NCBI RefSeq assembly: GCF_025465945.1
Contig: NZ_JANLNW010000022.1
Coordinates: 1 to 63,567 of the forward strand
Length of the DNA stretch: 63,567 bases
Origin: Pseudomonas sp. 6D_7.1_Bac1
GTDB lineage: Bacteria; Pseudomonadota; Gammaproteobacteria; Pseudomonadales; Pseudomonadaceae
Reading direction: 5' to 3'
Part shown: positions 34,253 to 44,303 of the stretch, one piece after another
Position numbering within the stretch: position 1 is the stretch's first letter
Layout: each line of letters starts with the position of its first letter
Program-made: the position numbers and the translations under genes
Notes under the pieces: generated by a model
Databases searched by the model: none
What the model was told of the DNA's origin: nothing
Seen by the model: only the letters and a program-made list of their open reading frames with translations

Positions 34253-34885
34253 ATGCTGCCCCGCGCCGAACAGAAACAACAAACCCGTAACGCCTTGATG
34301 GACGCTGCCCGCCACCTGATGGAATGCGGCCGAGGATTCGGCAGCCTGAGCCTGCGTGAAGTAGCGAAAACCGCCGGCATTGTCCCGACCGGTTTCTACC
34401 GGCACTTTACCGATATGGATCAGCTGGGACTGGAACTGGTCAGCGAAGTCGGCCAGACCTTCCGCGAAACCATCCGCCTGGTGCGCCACAACGAATTCGT
34501 CATGGGCGGGATCATCGACGCCTCGGTGCGAATCTTTCTCGACGTCGTGGCGGCCAACCGCTCGCAGTTCCTGTTTCTGGCCCGCGAGCAATACGGCGGC
34601 TCGCTGCCGGTGCGCCTGGCCATCGGCAAACTGCGCGAGAACATCAGTTCGGACCTGGCCGCCGACCTGTCATTGATGCCCAAGCTGCAACACCTCGACT
34701 TCGCCGGGTTGTCGGTGATGGCCGACCTGATCGTCAAAAGTGTGTTTGCCACCCTCCCCGACATCATCGACCCACCCGCCCAGGCATTGCCCGAGCACCT
34801 GACGCCGCAGGCGAAGATCACTCAGCAGCTGCGCTTTATCTTTATCGGCCTCAAGCACTGGCAAGGGTTGGGCAGTACCGAGTAA
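34253..34885 (+). CDS. desT: TetR-family regulator, DesT-like
   Basis: A 210-residue TetR-type repressor. The helix-turn-helix lies near residues 31-53 (GSLSLREVAKTAGIVPTGFYRHF) and the rest is the helical ligand domain. Sequence pattern and location next to ureE match DesT (PA4890), which senses acyl-CoA saturation and represses the desCB desaturase genes. No desCB pair is present here, so its targets lie elsewhere, if it is DesT. FabR is the alternative close relative. Confidence 0.75.
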   Translation: MLPRAEQKQQTRNALMDAARHLMECGRGFGSLSLREVAKTAGIVPTGFYRHFTDMDQLGLELVSEVGQTFRETIRLVRHNEFVMGGIIDASVRIFLDVVAANRSQFLFLAREQYGGSLPVRLAIGKLRENISSDLAADLSLMPKLQHLDFAGLSVMADLIVKSVFATLPDIIDPPAQALPEHLTPQAKITQQLRFIFIGLKHWQGLGSTE

Positions 34886-34892
34886 TCCCATC

Positions 34893-34917
34893 AAAGATCG
34901 CAGCCTGCGATCTTTTT
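34893..34917 (+). terminator. Intrinsic terminator after the TetR gene
   Basis: AAAGATCGCA (34893-34902) pairs with TGCGATCTTT (34906-34915), then T-run. It isolates desT from the ureEFGJ unit. Confidence 0.85.
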
Positions 34918-34932
34918 TATGCGCCATAAATA

Positions 34933-34958
34933 GGTGCACACAAAAACCATCACGCACC
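34933..34958. promoter_or_regulatory. Half-sites upstream of ureE, possible NtrC binding
   Basis: GGTGC (34933-34937) and GCACC (34954-34958) form an inverted pair about 90-110 bases upstream of the sigma-54 promoter. The spacing is longer than the NtrC consensus, so this is tentative. Confidence 0.3.
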
Positions 34959-35043
34959 AAATTCGCCCAGCTCACCTTCAAATCACGCAACATTCAGAAA
35001 CATCTTCTACGCTCTGACAGGGATTTCCTACGCCTCGGCCGAT

Positions 35044-35059
35044 TGGCAAGCCCCTTGCT
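35044..35059 (+). promoter_or_regulatory. Sigma-54 (-24/-12) promoter of ureE
   Basis: TGGCAAGCCCCTTGCT matches TGGCACG-N4-TTGCW with one difference (A for C) and exact spacing. The transcript would start near 35071, about 25 bases before the ureE start. Confidence 0.65.
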
Positions 35060-35095
35060 CTAGCCTGAGCATTGTCCTTTGCTGGAAGCCTTCCA

Positions 35096-35596
35096 ATGCT
35101 GGTGATTCATCGCAGAATCGACCCTCAACCCGCCTGGGCCGCCGAGTTGCACCTGAACTTCGAGGCGCGCAGTAAAAGTCGCCTGCGCTGTTTCAGTGCC
35201 GAAGGTGAGGACGTCGGGTTGTTTCTGGAGCGCGGACAGCCGCCACTGTACGACGGCGAATGCCTGAAGGCCGAAGACGGCCGCATCGTTCGCGTCTGCG
35301 CCCGCCCCGAACAATTGCTGCACGTCACCTGTGCCAACGCCTTCGAACTGACCCGCGCCGCCTATCACCTGGGCAACCGCCACGTTGCCCTGCAAGTCGG
35401 TGACGGCTGGCTGCGCCTGCTCGACGACTACGTGCTCAAAGCCATGCTCGAACAATTGGGCGCGCAGACCGAAAACATCGAGGCAGCGTTCCAGCCGGAG
35501 CACGGCGCCTACGGCGGTGGTCATCATCATTCACGTCACGGTGATGAGGATTTCAACTACCCGCCGAAACTGCACCAGTTCGGCGTACGCACATGA
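35096..35596 (+). CDS. ureE: Urease accessory protein UreE (nickel chaperone)
   Basis: A 166-residue metallochaperone that brings nickel to the UreDFG complex. The peptide-binding N-terminal domain is followed by the metal-binding domain with HVTCANAFELTRAAYHLGNRH and a short His-rich tail (GGGHHHSRHGDED, about residues 141-153). The start at 35096 gives MLVIHRRIDP; the in-frame upstream ATG at 35072 lies at the expected transcription start and is unlikely. It overlaps ureF by four bases. Confidence 0.94.
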   Translation: MLVIHRRIDPQPAWAAELHLNFEARSKSRLRCFSAEGEDVGLFLERGQPPLYDGECLKAEDGRIVRVCARPEQLLHVTCANAFELTRAAYHLGNRHVALQVGDGWLRLLDDYVLKAMLEQLGAQTENIEAAFQPEHGAYGGGHHHSRHGDEDFNYPPKLHQFGVRT

Positions 35597-36267
35597 ACCC
35601 AGCCTGGGCGCTGCTGCGTCTGGCCAGCCCGCAATTGCCGATTGGCGGCTACAGCTATTCCCAAGGTCTGGAAATGGCTGTGGACAATGGCCGCGTGACC
35701 GATCCGCTCTCGGCCAAACGCTGGATCAGCGATCAGTTGCTGCTCAACCTGGCGCGTTTCGAAGCGCCGCTGTTGCTCGCCCATTGCACCGCAGCGGCCA
35801 ATGAAGACTGGCCGCAGTTGCTGCAACGTTGCGAGGAACACCGCGCCAGCCGGGAAACCCGCGAGCTGCATCAGGAGAGCCGGCAAATGGGCTATTCCCT
35901 GCAGCAACTGCTCAACGGTTTGCCAGAACTGGATGACGCCGCCCGCGACTTTCTCGCACAACGCAGCGAGCCGCACCTGGCCCTCGGCTGGGCACTGGCC
36001 GCCCGCGCCTGGCAGATCAGTCCGCAAGACGCATTGGCCGCCTGGCTCTGGAGCTGGCTGGAGAATCAATTGGCGGTATTGATGAAGACCCTGCCGCTGG
36101 GCCAGCAAGCCGCGCAACGGCTCACCAGCGAGCTGCTGCCGCTGCTGCAACAGGCGCAGCAGAACGCCTCAAACATTGACCCTCAACACTACGGCAGCGC
36201 CGCTTTCGGCCTGTCCCTGGCGTGCATGGCCCATGAGCGCCAGTACAGCCGTCTGTTTCGTTCCTAG
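35593..36267 (+). CDS. ureF: Urease accessory protein UreF
   Basis: A 224-residue all-helical accessory protein that links UreD to UreG and gates GTP hydrolysis during nickel loading. Family landmarks are [22 protein letters not shown] at the start and the C-terminal [24 protein letters not shown]. It starts within the end of ureE and is followed by ureG after 37 bases. Confidence 0.94.
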   Translation: MNPAWALLRLASPQLPIGGYSYSQGLEMAVDNGRVTDPLSAKRWISDQLLLNLARFEAPLLLAHCTAAANEDWPQLLQRCEEHRASRETRELHQESRQMGYSLQQLLNGLPELDDAARDFLAQRSEPHLALGWALAARAWQISPQDALAAWLWSWLENQLAVLMKTLPLGQQAAQRLTSELLPLLQQAQQNASNIDPQHYGSAAFGLSLACMAHERQYSRLFRS

Positions 36268-36304
36268 GGCCTGTCATTTTGGCCCTGTTATTTTGGAGAA
36301 GCAC

Positions 36305-36919
<615 letters not shown>

Positions 36920-36956
36920 AACTTATCCACAGGACACTCAACAAGGAAGCTTATTC

Positions 36957-37529
36957 ATGACACTCAACCGGATGTTTGCCGCCGCAGCCCTTCTGCTCAC
37001 GCCCGCGCTGGCCTTCGCCCACCCAGGCCATGGCGACAACGGCTTGCTGGCCGGCATCAGCCACCCGATCGGTGGTCTCGACCATTTGCTGGCGATGCTG
37101 GCCGTCGGGTTGTGGGCCGCGCAACAACAAGGCGCGGCGCGCTGGGCGCTGCCGTGCACCTTCGTCGGTACGATGCTGATGGGTGGAATGCTCGGGTTTG
37201 AAGGCTTGAACCTGCCGGCGCTGGAGAGCGGGATTGCCGTTTCGGTACTGGCACTGGGTCTGGCCGTTGCGCTGGCGGTGCGTCCGCCGTTGAGCCTGGC
37301 CATCGGCGCCACCGTACTGTTTGCCTTGTTCCATGGCGTGGCTCATGGTTTGGAACTGCCGGCCATGTCCAGCCCTTGGGCATATGCCGCCGGTTTCGTG
37401 GCGGCGACCGCAGCGCTGCATGCCGCCGGTTACGCGCTGGTGCGCGTGTTGCCTCAGGTTGCTGCGCCGCTGGTTCGGGTGGCGGGTGCTGCTTCGGCGG
37501 CGGCCGGGGTTTGGTTGCTCGCGGGCTGA
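36957..37529 (+). CDS. ureJ: HupE/UreJ family nickel permease
   Basis: A 190-residue membrane protein: signal peptide ending AFAHPGHGD, then about six hydrophobic segments. The His-rich HPGHGD at the new N-terminus and HPIGGLDHLLAM, the family metal motif, mark it as HupE/UreJ, which admits nickel. A further motif, FHGVAHGLELP, is present. It starts 37 bases after ureG with an AAGGAAG ribosome site and closes the ureEFGJ unit. Confidence 0.93.
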   Translation: MTLNRMFAAAALLLTPALAFAHPGHGDNGLLAGISHPIGGLDHLLAMLAVGLWAAQQQGAARWALPCTFVGTMLMGGMLGFEGLNLPALESGIAVSVLALGLAVALAVRPPLSLAIGATVLFALFHGVAHGLELPAMSSPWAYAAGFVAATAALHAAGYALVRVLPQVAAPLVRVAGAASAAAGVWLLAG

Positions 37530-37554
37530 GTTTTCCATCGTCTGTTCCGGCCTC

Positions 37555-37626
37555 ATCGCGAGCAGGCTCGCTCCCACAATTGTCCTGCGAACACAGGTCC
37601 ACTGTGGGAGCGAGCCTGCTCGCGAT
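37555..37626. repeat. REP pair
   Basis: ATCGCGAGCAGG outermost, 72 bases overall. Its spacer CCTGCGAACACAGGTCCA is shared with the pair at 25753-25824. Confidence 0.85.
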
Positions 37627-37711
37627 AGCGGTCTGACAGACACAGCGTCTCTCAAGCCAACCTCTCTGCTACCATGTCGCGCAAACACTCCTGCCGTGAC
37701 GACGCCAGCCA

Positions 37712-38845
37712 ATGCCCCATGCTCCCCGCTCTGCCTCCCAGCCTGAATTGATCGCCCTGTTTGCCACCGTGCAGCAGCATTTCCAGGACGTGATCGTGCC
37801 GCTCTGGCAAGGGCCCGGCTGGAACGCAGACATGGCGCTGCCGTATGAAGCGCTGGACGCCGAGCATCGGCCACTGCCGCCACAGCGCTATCGGGCCATG
37901 GCCTGCGCACGGCAGCTGTACCTGTTCGCCAGCCTGATCGGTGAAGTGCCGGCCGCCGAAGAGCGCGCCGCTGCGCTGTTCCGTTCCTTGCAACGGCATT
38001 TCCATGACGCTGAGCACGGCGGCTGGTTCTACAGCATCGACGCCTACGGCGCGCCGCTGGATCAGCGTAAAGACCTCTACACCCACGCGTTCATTCTGTT
38101 TGCCTGCGCTCATTATTGGGCCAAGGTCCGTGAGCCGTTGGTGGAATCGGTGCTCAATGCCGCGCTGGAAGTGGTCGCTCAGCGTTTCGCCACAGGCGAC
38201 GGTCTGTACGAAGCCAGCCTCGACCGCGACTGGTCGTCGCTCAACACCGGACCATTGCAGAACCCGCTGATGCATCTGGCCGAAGCGTTCCTCGCCACAC
38301 TGTCGGTGCGCGACGATGCCCCGGTCGAGGCCGCGCTCAATGCGCTCTGCAAGGCCATGCAAAAGCACTTCATCGACCCGCAGCACGGGGTGATGATGGA
38401 AAAACCGCTGGGGGCTGTGGATAACTGGTTTGAGCCAGGACATCAGTTCGAATGGTTCTTTTTGCTGGAATCATCGACGACGCTGCGCGGATCAACACTG
38501 CACGCCTCGCTGACCCGCGCATTCACCTTTACCGAACAGTTGGGTGTCGACCAGCAGAGCGGCGCAGTGCGAGCGATGCTCGATCTTGAGCTGGACGGCA
38601 GACCTCGCGATGAAACCCAACGCATCTGGGCCCAGGCCGAATACCTGCGAGCCCTGACCTTGCGTCCGGGCAGCGAAACCTTGCTTGAGCGCCAACTGCA
38701 CGCCTTGCAACAGCGCTTCCTGCATACGGGGGGCTGGTACGAGTGCCTGGACAGGGATGGCACGGTCAGCCGTCGGGACATGCCATCGACCACGCCTTAC
38801 CATTTGGCGACCTGTTATCGCGGGCTGACCGAGTATTTTGGCTGA
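37712..38845 (+). CDS. AGE-family epimerase/isomerase
   Basis: A 377-residue alpha6/alpha6-barrel enzyme of the N-acylglucosamine 2-epimerase family, which includes mannose isomerases. Visible hallmarks are the KDLYTHAFILFACAHYW segment with catalytic-type His, NTGPLQNPLMHLAEAFLA, the PGHQFEWFFLLESS motif with its active-site His, and WYECLDRDGTVS near the end. Length is close to the family norm. Substrate is probably a free hexose such as mannose or fructose, but it cannot be settled from sequence. There is no adjacent sugar operon. Confidence 0.88.
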   Translation: MPHAPRSASQPELIALFATVQQHFQDVIVPLWQGPGWNADMALPYEALDAEHRPLPPQRYRAMACARQLYLFASLIGEVPAAEERAAALFRSLQRHFHDAEHGGWFYSIDAYGAPLDQRKDLYTHAFILFACAHYWAKVREPLVESVLNAALEVVAQRFATGDGLYEASLDRDWSSLNTGPLQNPLMHLAEAFLATLSVRDDAPVEAALNALCKAMQKHFIDPQHGVMMEKPLGAVDNWFEPGHQFEWFFLLESSTTLRGSTLHASLTRAFTFTEQLGVDQQSGAVRAMLDLELDGRPRDETQRIWAQAEYLRALTLRPGSETLLERQLHALQQRFLHTGGWYECLDRDGTVSRRDMPSTTPYHLATCYRGLTEYFG

Positions 38846-38858
38846 CAGAAAGACCGCT

Positions 38859-38922
38859 ATCGCGAGCAGGCTCGCTCCCACAGGTTCAACGGTGCCCTTG
38901 TGGGAGCGAGCCTGCTCGCGAT
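38859..38922. repeat. REP pair
   Basis: ATCGCGAGCAGG outermost, 64 bases overall, between converging genes. Confidence 0.85.
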
Positions 38923-38938
38923 GGCAGCGACGCGGTCT

Positions 38939-39847
38939 TCAGCCAGCAATCCACTTGCGATCACCGGTAAAGCTGATGGTCAGCCAACGCGCCGCATCAG
39001 GTTTGCCGAGCTTCGCCGAAATCTGGTCACGCAGTTCATCCAGTGTGGCCACGCCATCGAGCCGGTAATCCGCCGGCAACACCACGTGAATCTCGATAAA
39101 CCGCGCCCGCCCGTGCTTCTGCACATACGAGATGTAGTCGGCAAAACCATGCTCGGCCTTGGCCTCGTCCATCACTTGGCGAACCTTGTCATCTAACTGA
39201 TCCGGGACAATCCCCAGCACATCGCGTAACGCTGGCTTGAGGATTTTTAAGGCCGGCGCGAGCATGCTCAGGGCCAGCATGATCAGGATCGACGGGTCGA
39301 CGTAAGCGGCCCACGCGCCATAGCCGTACGACTTGAGCAGCAACGCGGTGAGGAAGCTCACCAGCAAGCCGATCGAGAGCATCGCATCCACCAGCCAACT
39401 GATGTTGTCGAACTGGATCAGCGAGGACTTCAACGTACGATTACGATAACGAACGTAGAAGAAATAACCGAAGCAGACGACGCTAAGCACCGCCGCAAAA
39501 GGGATCACCAGGCTCAGTTCGATCTCGCGGCCACCGTTGATGATGCCGAACATACCGCTGAGAAAGGCATAGATCGCAATCAGCAACAGAAAGCTGCCTT
39601 CGATCAACAACACCATTGGTTCCAGGTGCCAGAAGCCGAACTGGAAGCGCTGGTTACTTTCCTTGGCGATCAGCTTGGCGGTGATCAACATCAAGACCTT
39701 GATGAAGGTCGCGATCAGAGAAAAAAACCCATCGAACAGAATCGATTGGGAGCCAGAAAAAAAACCCGTGACGATCGCGGCGATCGCCACGGCGAACATC
39801 AGGATGGTCGATTGTTTGAGCAGTACCTGCTCACCTCGGTTACTCAC
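38939..39847 (-). CDS. Cation diffusion facilitator family transporter
   Basis: A 302-residue CDF protein with five or six membrane segments and a C-terminal cytoplasmic dimerisation domain (from about residue 205). The usual transport site (Asp-x3-Asp in helix 2 and His-x3-Asp in helix 5) appears degenerate: helix 2 has Asp39 with Ser43 and helix 5 has Ser150 with Asp154. The positively charged helix 3 entry differs from YiiP too. The substrate may therefore not be zinc or iron. It is monocistronic and flanked by REP pairs. Confidence 0.85.
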   Translation of the reverse strand: MSNRGEQVLLKQSTILMFAVAIAAIVTGFFSGSQSILFDGFFSLIATFIKVLMLITAKLIAKESNQRFQFGFWHLEPMVLLIEGSFLLLIAIYAFLSGMFGIINGGREIELSLVIPFAAVLSVVCFGYFFYVRYRNRTLKSSLIQFDNISWLVDAMLSIGLLVSFLTALLLKSYGYGAWAAYVDPSILIMLALSMLAPALKILKPALRDVLGIVPDQLDDKVRQVMDEAKAEHGFADYISYVQKHGRARFIEIHVVLPADYRLDGVATLDELRDQISAKLGKPDAARWLTISFTGDRKWIAG

Positions 39848-39940
39848 ATTTCCTCCTTCTGAAACCCTTGAAACCGCGGTTTGCGGTGGGGGTTTCGAGG
39901 AGGAGTGTACCTTATGCCATGTTTTGGCCGATTTGACGCC

Positions 39941-40015
39941 ATCGCGAGCAGGCTCGCTCCCACATTTGATCTCTGGTGTTAGCAGATCCCCTGTGGGAGC
40001 GAGCCTGCTCGCGAT
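39941..40015. repeat. REP pair
   Basis: ATCGCGAGCAGG outermost, 75 bases overall, between the CDF and SDR genes. Confidence 0.85.
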
Positions 40016-40031
40016 TGGCCGCTACTCGGTC

Positions 40032-40898
<867 letters not shown>

Positions 40899-40903
40899 TC
40901 AGG

Positions 40904-42130
40904 TCACGGGCTGCGCGTGCACTGGATCTGCGAGAAGCTGCCGCCATTGAGGGTGACGACCGTGGGACTGGTTTTTTCGATCTCGCTGGGGGGCGTCAGG
41001 TGCAGCTCCTTGAGGGCGCTCTGCGGATTCTGCCAGAGGATTTTCTTGTACCTCACGTAACCGGTGGCTTCACCGCCGCCCGTGACAAGCCGGATCGTGC
41101 TGCCACCGGGCCGATAGTAAACAGTAGTGCTGGCCCCAGTGCAGACATACACATAATCCTTTTGCGGCGCAGGAAGCAAACCACCCGACAAACCGCCCAC
41201 CAGGCTATACAACACCGCACTGACCGCGAAAATGCCAACCAGCCCCGCCAATACCGTCACCCAGCCACTGTAGCCACCAAACCACCGAGCCAGACGCCGA
41301 GGCGACTCATCACCGGTCGCCTCAATCGCAGGCGCAGCAGTCAGTTGGACCTCGGGCGTCACCACAGGCAACACAACCGGGGGGCTGACCTGCGTTTGAA
41401 ACGCAACAACTGGCATAACCCGCTGCCTGACGGCCGGCTTGGGCAACCGCGCACGCTGTCGACGAATGATACGGGCCTGAAGGACCACAAACACCGCGCA
41501 CAACAGCGGCACCACCTGATTGAGCGCTGGCGACTGGCTGTTGACCCAACCCACCACCACCGGATCAGAGACCGCAATGTCCCCCGCGATATAACCCAAC
41601 AGCGCCGCGCCAATCACCACCAGCAACGGCTGACGCTGCAACAGCCGGCTGATTTGCAGGCTGCCGAACATCAGCAGCGGCACGCTCAACACCAGCCCCA
41701 GCACCAGATAAAAGACGCTGCCCTGAGCCACTGCCGCCAACCCGATCACGTTGTCCATGCTCATGATCAGGTCGGCGGTCAGCACCGTGACCACTGCGCC
41801 GCCCAAGGTCTGCGGCGAACTGCCGGACAGATTGCCCTCTTCGTCGGCCTCTTCCTCAGTCAACAGCCGTACTGCAATCACCAACAACAGCACCGCACCG
41901 ATCAACTTGAGCCACGGCACCAGCAACAACCAGCCGGTCAGGGTGGTCAGCAACACCCGCAGGACGATGGCGCCGCTGGTGCCGATCAACACGGCCCGCT
42001 TGAGTTGATCCGGCGGCAGCCCGCGACAGGCCATGGCAATCACCAACGCGTTATCACCGGACAGCACCAGGTCCAGCAGGAACACCTGAAAGACCATGCT
42101 CAGCGCGTGCAGCGCACCTTCAAATAACAT
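40904..42130 (-). CDS. TerC-family membrane protein with C-terminal extension
   Basis: A 408-residue protein. Residues 1-215 are a TerC domain with the acidic intramembrane motifs VFLLDLVLSGDNALVIAMA and TADLIMSMDNVIGLAAVA, typical of TerC/YjbE manganese exporters. A proline-rich linker leads to one more span (about residues 287-310, VTVLAGLVGIFAVSAVLYSLV) and a periplasmic tail with VYVCTGASTTVYYRPGG. The start at 42130 gives MLFEGALHAL; a TTG at 42148 is an alternative. It is the last gene of a four-gene unit with HflK, HflC and NRAMP homologues. In Bacillus, TerC proteins put metal on exported enzymes. Confidence 0.85.
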   Translation of the reverse strand: MLFEGALHALSMVFQVFLLDLVLSGDNALVIAMACRGLPPDQLKRAVLIGTSGAIVLRVLLTTLTGWLLLVPWLKLIGAVLLLVIAVRLLTEEEADEEGNLSGSSPQTLGGAVVTVLTADLIMSMDNVIGLAAVAQGSVFYLVLGLVLSVPLLMFGSLQISRLLQRQPLLVVIGAALLGYIAGDIAVSDPVVVGWVNSQSPALNQVVPLLCAVFVVLQARIIRRQRARLPKPAVRQRVMPVVAFQTQVSPPVVLPVVTPEVQLTAAPAIEATGDESPRRLARWFGGYSGWVTVLAGLVGIFAVSAVLYSLVGGLSGGLLPAPQKDYVYVCTGASTTVYYRPGGSTIRLVTGGGEATGYVRYKKILWQNPQSALKELHLTPPSEIEKTSPTVVTLNGGSFSQIQCTRSP

Positions 42131-42168
42131 CGAGCGGTTTCCCGGCAAGAGAATGCGTCATGGGAGCA

Positions 42169-43413
42169 TCACCCCAGCGCCCCGCTCAGCCCGGCATACA
42201 GCCCAAGCCCCGAGGTCAGCGTGAAGATGACAGCGACTGTCAGCGCATAACGTCCGCGCAAGCGATGTGCCGGCGGCAGCACACTGCGCGCCAGCAAGAA
42301 CAAAAACAGCAATATCAAGGGGATCAACAGTGCATTGAGCACCCCGACCGCGATCGACAAGCGGATCAGGTTCACACCGGAACCCACCAGCAATGCCCCG
42401 ACGACCAGCAGCAGCGCAAAGGGACCGTAGAACCACGGTGCATCCAGCGGATGTTGCTCCAGCGAATGACGCACACCCAGCGCCTCACCCACCGCCCAAA
42501 CCGCACTCAGACACACCACGATGGTTGCCACCAGGGCACCGCCGGCCAGTCCGATGGCGAACACCAGTTTTCCCCAGGTCGGGCCGATCAAGGCGCCAAA
42601 AGCCTCGCCGATCTGAGCGATGCTTTCCAGTCCTTCCCCATGCCCGCCCAGCGTCGCCGCAGCAGCAATCACGATGGATGCCGTCAGCACCTGGCAAAAC
42701 ACCGCGCCGACCAGCGTATCGATTCGCGCCAGTGGCAGATGCTCGGCACCAAGGCCTTTATCGATCAGCGCCGATTGCTGATAGAACACCGTCCACGGCA
42801 TCACGCTGGTGCCAAGGTTAGCCGCCAGCAAGTACAGATAGTCAGGATTGTTGAGTGGCATCCGGACAATGTCGTGCAGCATCTGCTGAGCGTCAGGCTT
42901 TGCCTTGAGCGCCATCACCAGAAACGCCAGGCCGAACAACCCCACTGCGAGGGTCACACGCTCGACCGAATGATATGAACCGGTCAGCACCATGCCGAGA
43001 ATGAACACCACCAGCGTAAGCAAAATCAGCCAGCCCGGAATACCGAACAGGCTGCCGGCGCCTACCAGACCGCTCATCTGCGTCACCAGCGCACCAAAAC
43101 AACTGATCAGCAAGACGATGGCCGTGATCATTGCCAGCGCCCGGCCGAATCGCTGGCGAACCAATTCCACATAGCCTTTGCCGGTGCACAAGCCCAGTCG
43201 CACCGTCAGCTCCTGGGCCATAAACATCAACGGCACCAGCAGAAACTGCAACAGCAACAAGCGATAGCCCCACTGCGCGCCACTTTGCGCAGCAGTGATC
43301 ACGCTGCCGGCTTCGGTGTCGGCCATCATCACCACCAGCCCCGGGCCCATGGTCGCGAACAAGCGCGTCAGACGCTGCCTGAACGCCCGGTGGTCTGCTG
43401 GAAGGTCGCTCAT
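42169..43413 (-). CDS. NRAMP-like metal transporter with altered metal site
   Basis: A 414-residue transporter of the NRAMP fold with about eleven hydrophobic segments. The canonical helix 1 Asp-Pro-Gly-Asn is replaced by Asp32-Thr-Glu-Ala, and the helix 6 Met-Pro-His by Met205-Pro206-Trp207. Asp32 and Met205 remain. Such changes imply a different ion or coupling. It sits eight bases after the HflC-like gene and just before the TerC-like gene on the same strand, so it is part of one operon. Manganese, magnesium or aluminium are possible substrates; none is proven. Confidence 0.82.
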   Translation of the reverse strand: MSDLPADHRAFRQRLTRLFATMGPGLVVMMADTEAGSVITAAQSGAQWGYRLLLLQFLLVPLMFMAQELTVRLGLCTGKGYVELVRQRFGRALAMITAIVLLISCFGALVTQMSGLVGAGSLFGIPGWLILLTLVVFILGMVLTGSYHSVERVTLAVGLFGLAFLVMALKAKPDAQQMLHDIVRMPLNNPDYLYLLAANLGTSVMPWTVFYQQSALIDKGLGAEHLPLARIDTLVGAVFCQVLTASIVIAAAATLGGHGEGLESIAQIGEAFGALIGPTWGKLVFAIGLAGGALVATIVVCLSAVWAVGEALGVRHSLEQHPLDAPWFYGPFALLLVVGALLVGSGVNLIRLSIAVGVLNALLIPLILLFLFLLARSVLPPAHRLRGRYALTVAVIFTLTSGLGLYAGLSGALG

Positions 43414-43421
43414 GGCGCAGG

Positions 43422-44303
43422 CTACCTGCCGCTGCTCGTTGCCGGCCCGGTCCGGAACTGCTTGAGAAACTCCGCATCCGGCGTCAGCACCAGCATCGGC
43501 TGACTGTCAGACAGCGCCTGACGGTAGGTCTGCAACGAGCGGTACAACTTGTAGAACTCAGGGTCCTTGCTGAACGCCGCGGAGAGGATCTGGTTGGCCG
43601 CCGCATCCGCTTCACCATGGGTGATTGCCGCCTGGCGCTGAACCTCGGACAACAGCACCGTGCGATCACGGTCGGCCTTGGCCTGGATCTGCTGGGCCCA
43701 TTCAAACCCTTGTGCGCGCAGCTCCTTGGCTTCGCGTTGGCGCTCGGACTTCATCCGGTCGTAAATCGCCTGACTGGCCTCCAGCGGCAGGTCGGCGCGG
43801 TGCAAACGCACTTCTGTCACGTCGATACCCAGTGCCCTGGCCTTGTCGGCAACGTCCTTCTCGATGATCGCGACTTCCTGCTGACGGTCCGTGGACAACA
43901 ACGAACGCAGCGATATCTCGCCCAGCTTTCGGCGCAGCGAGGAGCTGACCATTTGTGTCAGTTGCGCATTGGCCTGATCCAGCGTTCCGACCGTCTGATA
44001 GAAACGCAGCGGGTCGTTGATGCGAAAACGCGTATAGGTCTCGACCTCGATACGTTTCTGATCGCCGAGGATGACTTGTTCGACCGGTGACGACAAAGTC
44101 TGCAAGCGACTGTCGTAGAACACGATGGAATCACTGAACGGCACCTTGAACTTGAGCCCCGGCTCCCCGGCCACGCCCATCGGCGCACCAAAACGGATGA
44201 TCAGTGCCTGTTGCGACTCATCGACTACATACGCCGAAGCCGCCAACGCCCAGAGCGCGACGGCCCCCAGTGCCACCACCAGCCATTTGAGTTTTACGGT
44301 CAT
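43422..44303 (-). CDS. HflC-like SPFH/stomatin protein (second copy type)
   Basis: A 293-residue protein with one N-terminal span (residues 7-27), then an SPFH domain (VDESQQALIIRFGAPMGVAGEPGLKFKVPF) and a long helical region rich in Glu, Arg and Gln (YDRMKSERQREAKELRAQGFEWAQQIQAKADRDR), as in HflC, which surrounds the FtsH protease in the membrane. The main hflKC pair of Pseudomonas lies next to hfq and hflX, so this is an additional pair. The start overlaps the HflK-like stop by four bases. Confidence 0.88.
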   Translation of the reverse strand: MTVKLKWLVVALGAVALWALAASAYVVDESQQALIIRFGAPMGVAGEPGLKFKVPFSDSIVFYDSRLQTLSSPVEQVILGDQKRIEVETYTRFRINDPLRFYQTVGTLDQANAQLTQMVSSSLRRKLGEISLRSLLSTDRQQEVAIIEKDVADKARALGIDVTEVRLHRADLPLEASQAIYDRMKSERQREAKELRAQGFEWAQQIQAKADRDRTVLLSEVQRQAAITHGEADAAANQILSAAFSKDPEFYKLYRSLQTYRQALSDSQPMLVLTPDAEFLKQFRTGPATSSGR

